DNA from: Lentisphaeria bacterium
Lineage (GTDB): Bacteria; Verrucomicrobiota; Lentisphaeria; Victivallales; Victivallaceae
Direction: 5' to 3'
Assembly: GCA_017628235.1 (NCBI GenBank)
Contig: JAGBZM010000043.1
Location: 1-35,722, forward strand
Length of the DNA stretch: 35,722 bases
The notes beneath the pieces are model-generated. The model was given only the letters and a program-made list of their open reading frames with translations, was not told where the DNA came from and made no database searches. Both the position numbers and the translations under genes were made by a program. Of this stretch, positions 1 through 7,533 are shown piece by piece (position 1 is the first letter of the stretch; each line of letters opens with the position of its first letter).

Positions 1-1965
1 AACAACAACGTTTCTTCCGGCTACAAATCTCCGGCGGTCAACACCGAGTTGAAGGTCAACATCAACGAAAATACCAATCAGGTCCGCTTCATTCAGGACA
101 ATGCTGATCCGTACGTCATCACCAAAGCGTACAAACTCAAATCAGCTGATCCGTATGTGGCCCGGGGCTATGTCCGTTCCGCCATCGGCGCAAAACAGGT
201 CAATGCCAGTCCGGTTCAGGTTGCGGCTCTCAAATACACCGACGGAACTGCGTTCCTGCTGGTTTCCGCTGAAGAATACCGTTTCAGCGATTCCAAAAAC
301 GGTGAAGGTATCGATTCGATCATCGCCAAACTGGACAAACAGAATCTGGCGACGGTCAGCAACACCTCGGCCTGGGTCTATTTCCCCAAACATCTGCCGG
401 CTGCCACGCTGATGAATATGCTTAAAGTGGTCGGTTCAAATGAGGAAGATCCCCAGTTCGCCATTTCTCCGGATTCCATGCTGGTCGATGCCGAACTGAA
501 TATGCTGATGGTTTGCGCGCCGCCCTGGTCCTGCAAAATCATCAAAGAGATGCTGACCAAATACGACAAGCCCATGCCGGAAGTGCGTATCGGTTACAAA
601 ATCATCGAAATCTATGCTGAAAACGATGACCGTATCGGTGTGGACTTCCAGAGCTGGAAAAATAATGACGGTGTGGATCTGTTCTCTGCCGGTGCCAGAG
701 TGCGCCGCAACTGGTCCAGCTTCTTTCACGGCGGGGTGGACAACAACGGTCACAACCGTACCAGCTACTGGAACTTCAACCCCAAATGGAACACCCGTTA
801 TCTGGACTTCCTGACCAGTATCGGTAAAGCCAAAGTTCTCACCAGCGGTACTCTGTTGGCCAAAAACCGTGAAGTTTCCAATATTACGATCAATTACGGT
901 TACTTCTATGAACGTAATGACTACTCCGTTGACAACGGTTACGGCATGGGCGAATTTGCCTACACCGATCCGAACCCCAACGCGATCTACCGTCAGCAGC
1001 TGGCAAAGATCCTGCCGGAAACTCTGTTGAAAAGCAACTACTATTCCGATCTGTCTATCATCCGCTTCACCCCGCGTATGATCGACTATCACGACGGAGT
1101 GCCCATCTGGAAGCCGAATACAACTGATGCCAGCGGTAATTACAATGGAACTGTCCAAAATATGCTTACTCAAGCTCAACAGCAGGGATTGGCCATTGCC
1201 AAAGCTCAAGTTGAAAAGATGGCTGCTAAAGAGTTTACCCAAGAAAAAATTATGTCATTGGTCGCAAATGGTTCCATCACCAATCCTCAATCGGATGGCG
1301 GAGCATCTTTGCAAAATTACATTAACAATTACTATACTGCATTTGTTACTGAATTCGTCACCAACTATGTCAAAACCTATGGTGAAGATTTGACGAATAC
1401 TCTCGGTACGCTTTTCTCCTGGTACAGCAAAGGCGATACCAGTGCCGAAGGCTTCCCCGGCATCATTCACGGCAAACTGCAGTATCCGATGGCACAGGAT
1501 GGATTCCTCTTTGATCTGAAAGTGCGTCCGGTTGTCACCGGCTCCGCTGCTACGATCGAATTCAACGGCAAAACTGTCTCCCTGCTCGGCTGGAACTCCG
1601 ACGGTTCCCCGCGTGTCAGTGATTCGGATATCAGTACCAAATTCCAGGCAGCCTACGGCAATCAGGAGTTTGTCATCGGTGGTCTGCGCCGGACGGAAAC
1701 TGTCCGCAGTGTAGCCGGCTTGCCGTTCCTGAAAGATATCCCGGTCCTCGGATTGCTTTTCAGCACCGAAAACGAGTCGATCAAGCAGTCCCAGCTGGTC
1801 ATCGTGGCGACGGTGGAATTCTCCACCCCCAAAAGCACCGGCATGACAAAGAACAGTTCGGCCAAGATCGACAAAGTCATCCAAAATGTCAATAAAGGTG
1901 TGGACAGCAAAGTTGGAAATATGTTCTTCCAGCAGTACGGCATTGACACCGATGAGATCAAATAA
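1..1965 (+). CDS. Secretin (type II/IV pilus-type outer-membrane channel), 5' truncated
   Basis: The frame is open from base 1 (NNNVSSGYKS...), so the true start lies upstream; the TTG at 49 is only the first possible start codon in view. The C-terminal half is a secretin domain. It has the strand before the barrel (PEVRIGYKIIEIYAEN), the GKAKVLTSGTLLAKN element matching the family's 'GKA+VLA.P.LLT.NN', and the closing signature FVIGGLRR...GLPFLKDIPVLGLLF. Such proteins form multimeric outer-membrane pores for type II secretion or type IV pili. The stop TAA is followed directly by a strong terminator, so this is the last gene of its transcript. Arg codons are mostly CGT/CGC and Gln mostly CAG, unlike the CGG-rich neighbours, which suggests high expression. 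Bases about 1120-1400 break this pattern (see findings). Which secretion system it serves cannot be told from the window. Confidence 0.85.
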   Translation, partial: NNNVSSGYKSPAVNTELKVNINENTNQVRFIQDNADPYVITKAYKLKSADPYVARGYVRSAIGAKQVNASPVQVAALKYTDGTAFLLVSAEEYRFSDSKNGEGIDSIIAKLDKQNLATVSNTSAWVYFPKHLPAATLMNMLKVVGSNEEDPQFAISPDSMLVDAELNMLMVCAPPWSCKIIKEMLTKYDKPMPEVRIGYKIIEIYAENDDRIGVDFQSWKNNDGVDLFSAGARVRRNWSSFFHGGVDNNGHNRTSYWNFNPKWNTRYLDFLTSIGKAKVLTSGTLLAKNREVSNITINYGYFYERNDYSVDNGYGMGEFAYTDPNPNAIYRQQLAKILPETLLKSNYYSDLSIIRFTPRMIDYHDGVPIWKPNTTDASGNYNGTVQNMLTQAQQQGLAIAKAQVEKMAAKEFTQEKIMSLVANGSITNPQSDGGASLQNYINNYYTAFVTEFVTNYVKTYGEDLTNTLGTLFSWYSKGDTSAEGFPGIIHGKLQYPMAQDGFLFDLKVRPVVTGSAATIEFNGKTVSLLGWNSDGSPRVSDSDISTKFQAAYGNQEFVIGGLRRTETVRSVAGLPFLKDIPVLGLLFSTENESIKQSQLVIVATVEFSTPKSTGMTKNSSAKIDKVIQNVNKGVDSKVGNMFFQQYGIDTDEIK

Positions 1966-1989
1966 TTACAGTTGATCGTGACAATTTCC

Positions 1990-2020
1990 GGCGGCAGGGA
2001 AATTTCCCTGCCGTCTTTTT
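1990..2020 (+). terminator. Rho-independent terminator after the secretin gene
   Basis: A self-complementary arm pair (CGGCAGGGAAA / TTTCCCTGCCG, 1992-2013, extended by a G-C and a G-T pair) is followed at once by TTTTTT. It begins about 25 bases after the secretin stop codon. The perfect symmetry means the arms must open at the centre to form a loop. Confidence 0.9.
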
Positions 2021-2042
2021 TATGCTTTTTTTCCGGAAAAAT

Positions 2043-2071
2043 TTGACAAATTTTTCTTCCGGTGATATAGT
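2043..2071 (+). promoter_or_regulatory. Sigma70-type promoter of the zinc-finger membrane protein
   Basis: TTGACA at 2043-2048, a 17-base spacer, and TATAGT at 2066-2071. This is the closest match to consensus in the window. Transcription would start near 2078, about 50 bases before the start codon. Confidence 0.75.
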
Positions 2072-2126
2072 TAGTACAAGCGACAGAAAACCGCTTCAAA
2101 TCAAAACCAAACAGGGAGGTCGGATA

Positions 2127-2534
2127 ATGGTCTGTCTCAATCATCCGGACAAAGAGGCTGCGGCAGTTTGTGCGGCATGCGGTAAACCGTTGTGTAACGA
2201 GTGCATTTTGAGTACCGCTGACGGGAGTTACTGTTCAGAAGAGTGCATCCGGCGCGGTCAGGAGTCACGTCAGCGTTCAGCACAAGTGATCGCCACTTCA
2301 GCCAGAACCGACCGTAAATTGCGGAAAAAAGGTTTTATCTGGTTCATCATCCTGCTTCTGCTTGCCGCCGGAGCGTGGTTCTTTTATCAGAAAAATCAGA
2401 AAACGGTTGACCGGAAATTCAATTCAGTGGCCCGGAGTATCAAAGACGGAGCCAATGAAGCGATCAATGCCGGCAAAGGGGCGATGCCGCAGGATTCCAA
2501 ATACAAACGGGAACGGGAATCTCTGGTCAAGTAA
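2127..2534 (+). CDS. Small B-box-like zinc-finger protein with one membrane segment
   Basis: A 135-residue protein. The start is ATG at 2127, chosen because GGGAGGT sits just upstream and the protein then opens with the zinc-finger motif; a longer frame from 2022 would include the promoter and is unlikely. Residues about 3-40 have regularly spaced metal ligands (CLNHP, VCAACGKPLCNECI, YCSEEC), resembling B-box-type zinc fingers common at the N-terminus of bacterial membrane proteins. A basic patch (RKLRKKG) precedes one membrane helix (FIWFIILLLLAAGAWFFY), then comes a charged tail of about 45 residues. The zinc finger is probably cytoplasmic and the tail outside, by the positive-inside rule. 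It has its own strong promoter and ends 9 bases from the convergent priA stop. Its function is unknown. Confidence 0.85.
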   Translation: MVCLNHPDKEAAAVCAACGKPLCNECILSTADGSYCSEECIRRGQESRQRSAQVIATSARTDRKLRKKGFIWFIILLLLAAGAWFFYQKNQKTVDRKFNSVARSIKDGANEAINAGKGAMPQDSKYKRERESLVK

Positions 2535-2543
2535 CCAAACTTA

Positions 2544-4772
2544 TTACATCAGATTCTGGGGATCGACATCCACTGCTACCGTGATCCCGGCAGGGATGTG
2601 ACTGTGCAATGCCAGTACCCGTACCGCTTCACGGATGGTCTTCAATCCGGTTCCCCGGATCGTCATCAGGTAACGGTACTGATTTTTTATCTTTTCCACC
2701 GGAGCCGGGGCCGGTGGGATTATGCGGATTTTCGGATGCTGATAAGCTGAAAGTTTTTCGGCAAATTCCGCAGCAAATCCGGCAACGGCACTCTCGTTTT
2801 CGCCCTTGAAAAATATGGCGATCATCCGGGAAAAAGGCGGATAGTTGAGCATCTCCCGGAATTCCAGATCAAATTTGGAAAATCCGTCAAAATCCAAATC
2901 CGCTGCAAACCGGATCACATCACTGTCCCTGGTAGTCTGAAAAATCACCTCTCCGCGCTTTTCCCCCCGTCCCGCCCGTCCGGCAACCTGTGTCAGCATC
3001 TGAAATGTTCTCTCCTGCGCCCGGAAATCAGGCATCGACAATCCCAGATCAGCATTCACCACCCCCACCAGAGTAACTCCGGGGAAGTGCAGACCTTTGG
3101 CGATCATCTGCGTACCAACCAGTATATCCAGACGGCCGCGCCGGAACTTGTCCAGAATTATCTCATAATCATCCGCAGAACGCATCAAGTCAGAATCCAT
3201 CCGGCCGACCCGCGCCCCGGGGAATGCACCCCGGACACAGCTTTCCAGCTTTTCAGTACCGCTGCCGAAATAACGGATATCTTCAAATCCGCACTCCGGA
3301 CACACCCGGGGAGCAGGCACGATTCCGCCGCACAGATGGCAGGACAGAACACTGCGGCTGCGGCTGTAAGTATAATTATAATTTACCGAACACTCCGGAC
3401 AGCGTGCCTCATAACCGCACTGCGGACAGCAGAGAGTCCGGGCATATCCCCGGCGATTGAGAAATAAAATCGCCTGTTCTCCCCGTTCCAGACGTTCTTC
3501 CACCGCATTGATCAAAATTGGAGAAAGCAGATTACTCACTCCCGGTTCAGGTGCCCGGTCAAGACGGCGGTCAACCACATGGATCACCGGCGGCGGTTTA
3601 TTATCCACTTGCGCCGCCATCCGGCACAACAGAAATTTACCAGTTTTCGCGTTATAAAGGGATTCTGCCGACGGCGTCGCTGAACCGAGGACCACGCAGG
3701 CATTTTCCAATTGGCCGCGCACCACTGCGACATCCCGCGCATGATAACGTGGAGACTCCGACTGCTTGTAACTGCTGTCATGCTCCTCATCGACCACGAT
3801 CAATCCCAGATTGGCAAACGGCGCAAAAAGCGCGGATCGCGCGCCGATGGCGATCTGCACCTTGCCGGAATTTATCCGGTTCCATTCGTCAAAACGTTCA
3901 CGATCCGACAAGCGGCTGTGCAATACACTCAATTTACTGCCGAAGCGGGCCCGGAAACGGCGAACCGTCTGCGGCGTAAGAGATATTTCCGGAACCAGTA
4001 CTATCGCAGATTTTCCCATTGCCAACACTTTACTTATAGCCTGCAGATACACTTCCGTTTTACCGCTGTTGGTAGTGCCGTAAAGCAGCTGCACATGTGA
4101 AGAGATTTTACCGGAAAGCATTTCAGATATCTGCTCCAGAGCCTGCTGCTGATCGGCGGTCGGTTCCAGAGGTGAATCCGGCAGTGTCTCTATCCGGTCA
4201 TCGAACCCGGTATCCAATACCTTTTCGCGTACCCGGATCAAACCGCTTTTACACAACGCTTCAAAAGCCGCAACGGAAAAATCCACATCACCGGCAAATT
4301 CCGCTTTTGCCCCCTCCCCCCGGCGCAAAAGCATCTGCAGCACTTTCACGCGTTTGGCCAAACGACTCTCCTCTGCATGGGAAATTATATATTTTTCCGC
4401 TTCACCGCGGTCGGCAACGGAGTAGAGTTTCAGTTTTTTTTCCCGGACTTTTCCACTGCGTACCGCCGCCGGGAGCAGGGTTCTGACTGCATGTTCCTGA
4501 GTGGCGCAGTAATATGAGGATATCCATTTGCCGAGCTTGATCAGATTTTCCGGAATCGCCGGCCGGTCGGCAGCCAATCCAGAAATATATTTCAATTTGT
4601 CCGGAGCATAAAAACTGTTTTCCGCCAACGCCAGAACATAACCGCTGCGGGAAGTCCGGCCGAAAGGCACTGCCACCGCGCTGCCGACGCGTATGACAGA
4701 AACCAGATTTTCCGGAACCAGATAATCAAATTCCCTGTCAAGCGATATATCCGTAATGACCTTGGCGATCAT
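2544..4772 (-). CDS. priA: Primosomal protein N' (replication restart helicase PriA)
   Basis: A 742-residue superfamily 2 helicase that reloads the replisome at stalled forks. It has an N-terminal DNA-binding domain (IAKVITDISLDREFDYLVP), Walker A GTTNSGKT at residues 232-239, the Walker B/DEEH box at 328-331 followed by the PriA-typical SSYKQSESPRYHARDVA, and motif III GSATPS near 363. A zinc domain is inserted between the helicase lobes with four C-x2-C pairs: C449/C452, C458/C461, C478/C481 and C491/C494. The C-terminal helicase motifs (VGTQMIAKGLHFPGVTLVG, QVAGRAGRG) are complete. The length is normal for the family. It is the last gene of the nadC-ruvA-small ORF-priA run and starts 6 bases after the preceding stop. 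Confidence 0.97.
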   Translation of the reverse strand: MIAKVITDISLDREFDYLVPENLVSVIRVGSAVAVPFGRTSRSGYVLALAENSFYAPDKLKYISGLAADRPAIPENLIKLGKWISSYYCATQEHAVRTLLPAAVRSGKVREKKLKLYSVADRGEAEKYIISHAEESRLAKRVKVLQMLLRRGEGAKAEFAGDVDFSVAAFEALCKSGLIRVREKVLDTGFDDRIETLPDSPLEPTADQQQALEQISEMLSGKISSHVQLLYGTTNSGKTEVYLQAISKVLAMGKSAIVLVPEISLTPQTVRRFRARFGSKLSVLHSRLSDRERFDEWNRINSGKVQIAIGARSALFAPFANLGLIVVDEEHDSSYKQSESPRYHARDVAVVRGQLENACVVLGSATPSAESLYNAKTGKFLLCRMAAQVDNKPPPVIHVVDRRLDRAPEPGVSNLLSPILINAVEERLERGEQAILFLNRRGYARTLCCPQCGYEARCPECSVNYNYTYSRSRSVLSCHLCGGIVPAPRVCPECGFEDIRYFGSGTEKLESCVRGAFPGARVGRMDSDLMRSADDYEIILDKFRRGRLDILVGTQMIAKGLHFPGVTLVGVVNADLGLSMPDFRAQERTFQMLTQVAGRAGRGEKRGEVIFQTTRDSDVIRFAADLDFDGFSKFDLEFREMLNYPPFSRMIAIFFKGENESAVAGFAAEFAEKLSAYQHPKIRIIPPAPAPVEKIKNQYRYLMTIRGTGLKTIREAVRVLALHSHIPAGITVAVDVDPQNLM

Positions 4773-4778
4773 AAAAGA

Positions 4779-5027
4779 TCACTTCCCTTCGGCTTCACGC
4801 ATCATATCCCGGAATTCTTCTTTCGACAATTCCTGCAGATGCTTACCTTTTCTGGCCAGTTTTTCGTTGAATTTGATAACGGTTTCGGTCATTCTTTCAT
4901 GTGTCTCCTCCGAACCTCCGGCCAGATAAAAATTATCTCCCCGGGTCACCCGTTTGTGACCGTCCTGATTATCCAGTCCGATTCCCAGCAGCAGAGCTTT
5001 TTTGGCCTCATCATCATTATTGAGCAT
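4779..5027 (-). CDS. Small conserved-looking protein between ruvA and priA
   Basis: An 82-residue soluble protein with no signal peptide or membrane segment. The start is ATG at 5027 with GGGAG about 9 bases upstream. Its most striking part is the GLDNQDGHKRVTRGDNFYLAGGS stretch, followed by a helical half (THERMTETVIKFNEKLARKGKHLQELSKEEFRDMM). I believe similar short proteins occur in other PVC bacteria, but I cannot assign a function. It lies 19 bases after ruvA and 6 before priA, so it is almost certainly co-transcribed with recombination and replication-restart genes. That is context only, not proof of a shared role. Confidence 0.75.
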   Translation of the reverse strand: MLNNDDEAKKALLLGIGLDNQDGHKRVTRGDNFYLAGGSEETHERMTETVIKFNEKLARKGKHLQELSKEEFRDMMREAEGK

Positions 5028-5046
5028 AACGATCGACTCCCATGCT

Positions 5047-5637
5047 TCAAAAATTCAACCGCAGCAGAGCCGCCCGGATCAGATTTTCGGTGTTTTTCTC
5101 TGATTCCGGCAATTCTGCCAGCAGCGCATTGACCGTTTTATTGACAGCATCTTTACGGAAACCGAGCTGTTCCAGAGCCGCTGCCGCGTCTGCTCCGGCA
5201 CTGCCGGAAGCCGGTGCAGCTGCCGCCGGATCCAGACCGGAAAGTTTGTCTTTCAATTCCACTATCAATCTTTCTGCAGTCCGTTTGCCGACTCCGTTTA
5301 TCCGGGAAAGCGATTTGACATCTCCTGAAGCCACTGCCGCACAGAAATTTGCTGCCGGCATGGCACTCAATACATTCAAAGCCAGCTTGCCGCCCACTCC
5401 GGAAACATTTATCAACTGCTGAAAAAGTTTTTTCTCTTCCTTGCCGGCAAATCCGAAAAGTGTGATCGCATCCTCCCGCACCTGCGTATGAATGAAAAGC
5501 GTCACCGGTTCATTTTCCAGCGGCAGCCGGTCAAAAGTGGACAGCGGGATCAATACTTCATACCCTACTCCGCCGACATCGATCAGACAGTCGGTGAAAT
5601 CTTTTTCCACCAGTTTCCCCGACAGCAATCCGATCAT
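5047..5637 (-). CDS. ruvA: Holliday junction branch migration protein RuvA
   Basis: A 196-residue protein that holds the four-way junction while RuvB drives branch migration. It opens with the OB-fold sequence MIGLLSGKL...VGYEV, has two helix-hairpin-helix motifs (INVSGVGGKLALNVLS and INGVGKRTAERLIVELKDKL), an Ala-rich linker (about 137-150), and the small RuvB-contacting C-terminal domain (AALEQLGFRKDAVNKTVNALL). Length and domain order are normal. The start codon overlaps the nadC stop as ATGA, implying translational coupling. No ruvB or ruvC is in the window, so this ruvA is separated from its usual partners. Confidence 0.96.
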   Translation of the reverse strand: MIGLLSGKLVEKDFTDCLIDVGGVGYEVLIPLSTFDRLPLENEPVTLFIHTQVREDAITLFGFAGKEEKKLFQQLINVSGVGGKLALNVLSAMPAANFCAAVASGDVKSLSRINGVGKRTAERLIVELKDKLSGLDPAAAAPASGSAGADAAAALEQLGFRKDAVNKTVNALLAELPESEKNTENLIRAALLRLNF

Positions 5638-6509
5638 TGCAGCACCTCGATATCCAGAGAAATATCCATCGAACGCACCGAATGAGTCAACGCTCCGGAA
5701 GATACATAATCCACCCCGATCCGGCCGATCGAAGCCAGACGTTTGAGCGTGATGCCTCCGGAAGCTTCCAGTTTTGCCCGTCCGGCGGTTATCGCCACCG
5801 CTTTTTTCATTTCATCATCGGACATATTGTCCAGCATGATATGTTCCACCTGACAATCTGCCGCCTGAGCGACCTCGTCCAAAGTGTCGGCTTCCACCTC
5901 GATTTCCAAATCCGGATAAGCAGCCCGGGCGCGGGCCACCGCGCGGGCGATCGCACCATCGCCCTCCAATGCGGCCAATTCCCGGTGGTTATCTTTGATC
6001 ATGATGCGGTCAAACAAACCGATCCGGTGATTTCCGGCACCGCCGACAGCCACCGCATACTTTTCCAGATTCCGGTACCCCGGAGTGGTTTTGCGCGTGT
6101 CCAGCACCACGCAATTTGAACCGGATAATTCCGCCGCGTAAATGTGAGACATCGTGGCCACCCCGCACAACCGCTGAATGAAATTCAGTGCCGTTCTTTC
6201 CCCGGTCAATATCGCCCGGGCTGAACCGCTGATCTCCGCAATCTTATCTCCGCGCACACACAGATCGCCATCTTTTTTCAAAGCGGTGAAAGTCAATTCC
6301 GGATCGATTTTTTTGAAAACCCTTTCTGCCACACCGATACCGGCCAGCACCATTTCATCTTCTTTGCATAAAAGCACCGCCCGGGAACGGGCTTCCGCCG
6401 GGACACAGGCCAGAGTCGTAGTATCCCCCCGGTCACCCAAATCCTCAGATAATGCCAAATCGATCAATACGTCAACTCTCTGCCAGTCTATTGCCGGAAT
6501 ATTACTCAT
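5634..6509 (-). CDS. nadC: Nicotinate-nucleotide pyrophosphorylase, carboxylating (quinolinate phosphoribosyltransferase)
   Basis: A 291-residue enzyme converting quinolinate and PRPP to nicotinate mononucleotide in de novo NAD synthesis. I chose ATG at 6509 (MSNIPAIDWQ) because GAGGTG lies 6 bases upstream; the open frame extends 20 codons further but runs through the promoter. Family motifs are complete: EDLGDRGDTT at the N-terminus, GERTALNFIQRLCGVAT, the TRKTTPGYRNLEKYAV-GGAGNHR active-site run, MIKDNH, EVE(A) and the C-terminal ASGGI...GVDYVSSGALTHS. It heads the operon and overlaps ruvA by 4 bases. nadA and nadB are not in the window. Confidence 0.96.
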   Translation of the reverse strand: MSNIPAIDWQRVDVLIDLALSEDLGDRGDTTTLACVPAEARSRAVLLCKEDEMVLAGIGVAERVFKKIDPELTFTALKKDGDLCVRGDKIAEISGSARAILTGERTALNFIQRLCGVATMSHIYAAELSGSNCVVLDTRKTTPGYRNLEKYAVAVGGAGNHRIGLFDRIMIKDNHRELAALEGDGAIARAVARARAAYPDLEIEVEADTLDEVAQAADCQVEHIMLDNMSDDEMKKAVAITAGRAKLEASGGITLKRLASIGRIGVDYVSSGALTHSVRSMDISLDIEVLQ

Positions 6510-6531
6510 TTTTTCACCTCGTGTACTATTG

Positions 6532-6559
6532 ATTATATAATGGTTTTCATATCTTTGAA
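6532..6559 (-). promoter_or_regulatory. Promoter of nadC-ruvA-orf-priA
   Basis: On the minus strand, TTCAAA (6554-6559), a 16-base spacer and a perfect TATAAT (6532-6537). The -35 matches consensus at only 4 of 6 bases. Transcription would begin about 16 bases before the nadC start, leaving room for little more than the ribosome binding site. Confidence 0.55.
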
Positions 6560-6670
6560 GCAATTTCAAAAGTTCTCAAAAATTCTTAAAAAATTCCGCT
6601 GCGATCTTAAAAAGCCGCGTTTCCGGCCGGTTACTTATTCAGCAGCCGCCCAAACTGTTTTTTAATCTCA

Positions 6671-7531
6671 TCAACGGTCTCTTTTTGCTTGACTTTTGCA
6701 ATTACCTCCTTTATTCAACTCATCCGGATTGGAAAGAAACGGATAAGGGAAATCATCAAACACATGTTCACTCTCATCTCCGGTCAAAGCCTGCGTTATA
6801 CTCATTACATAGCGGTAACTGTCACTGTTGACCGCACAGGAGTGCAATGTCGTACAAATATACCGCATCATCACCGGCACGCTCCACTCTTCCACTTCAC
6901 CGCCGGGATGTTTGACCATCCGCCAGTTGCCATTGCCCAGAAGCAGATTACCGGAATTGTCTGCGATCCCGAATTGCCCCAACGCCCGGACGATCCGGTA
7001 CTTCTCTTTTCCCAGCAGCCCCAGCAACATGGTCATCAATACCGAACCGGCACCGCACCGCTGACTCAAAACCGTTCCGATACAGTAACTCTCCGGCCGG
7101 ATAGTCGTTTCATTTTCCGGCAGGAAACAACACCGCCGCATAAACATTTCACCGTCAGTCAGAGTCTCCAGCGGGAACTCCCCGGCTTTTTGCAAAAAAA
7201 CATCTATATCACGCCGGATATCTTCCGCCTGATCTTTATCGAACCAGAGCAAATGCAGTGCCGCCAGTGTTTCAAAAATATCGACACTCTCATTTGCCGG
7301 CGGATGAAGCATCCGGTAAACCTCACGTCGCTGCCGGCGCATACTCAAAGCATTCTGCAGCATATGCGCCCGGCGGCGGATCAGCGGGTCCGGACTCTCC
7401 TGCAATATTCCCGGCAGTTCCCCCAATTCCTCCTCATTGGCCAACATCCGGGCAAGCACATTCAATGCCAATTCTTCATCGCGGTCATCCAGCATCGCCG
7501 CCAGTTGGATCATGCCCGGTGAAATGGCCAT
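6671..7531 (-). CDS. Unrecognised protein, possible SirB1/transglutaminase-like fold; 3' end possibly frameshifted
   Basis: A 286-residue protein I cannot name with confidence. The N-terminal third is helical and HEAT-like (AAMLDDRDEELALNVLARML, a 'level/average' repeat style). The middle (YCIGTVLSQRCGAGSVLMTMLLGLLG) resembles the 'L..VL..R.G.....L...LA..LGL' pattern of SirB1/Transglut_core2 proteins, but the catalytic signature is not clear. It starts 2 bases after the exonuclease stop, so the two are co-transcribed. The reading ends in a basic tail (GGNCKSQAKRDR) that looks unlike the rest. The +1 frame continues with a plausible helix ending at 6631, so the annotated 3' end may be wrong (see findings). 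There is no signal peptide or membrane segment. Confidence 0.7.
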   Translation of the reverse strand: MAISPGMIQLAAMLDDRDEELALNVLARMLANEEELGELPGILQESPDPLIRRRAHMLQNALSMRRQRREVYRMLHPPANESVDIFETLAALHLLWFDKDQAEDIRRDIDVFLQKAGEFPLETLTDGEMFMRRCCFLPENETTIRPESYCIGTVLSQRCGAGSVLMTMLLGLLGKEKYRIVRALGQFGIADNSGNLLLGNGNWRMVKHPGGEVEEWSVPVMMRYICTTLHSCAVNSDSYRYVMSITQALTGDESEHVFDDFPYPFLSNPDELNKGGNCKSQAKRDR

Positions 7532-7533
7532 CT

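Noticed and set aside
6605..6630. GC-rich CCGGCCGG...GCGGC-TTTTT as a terminator upstream of nadC
   Set aside because: The best stem is about 4 pairs with a 6-base loop; too weak to list as a feature, though some termination is possible.
6631..6703. A tiny separate gene starting at ATT or TTG after AAAGGAGGT
   Set aside because: The spacing from the SD core to either codon is only 2-3 bases and ATT starts are extremely rare; a frameshifted end of the upstream gene explains the sequence better.
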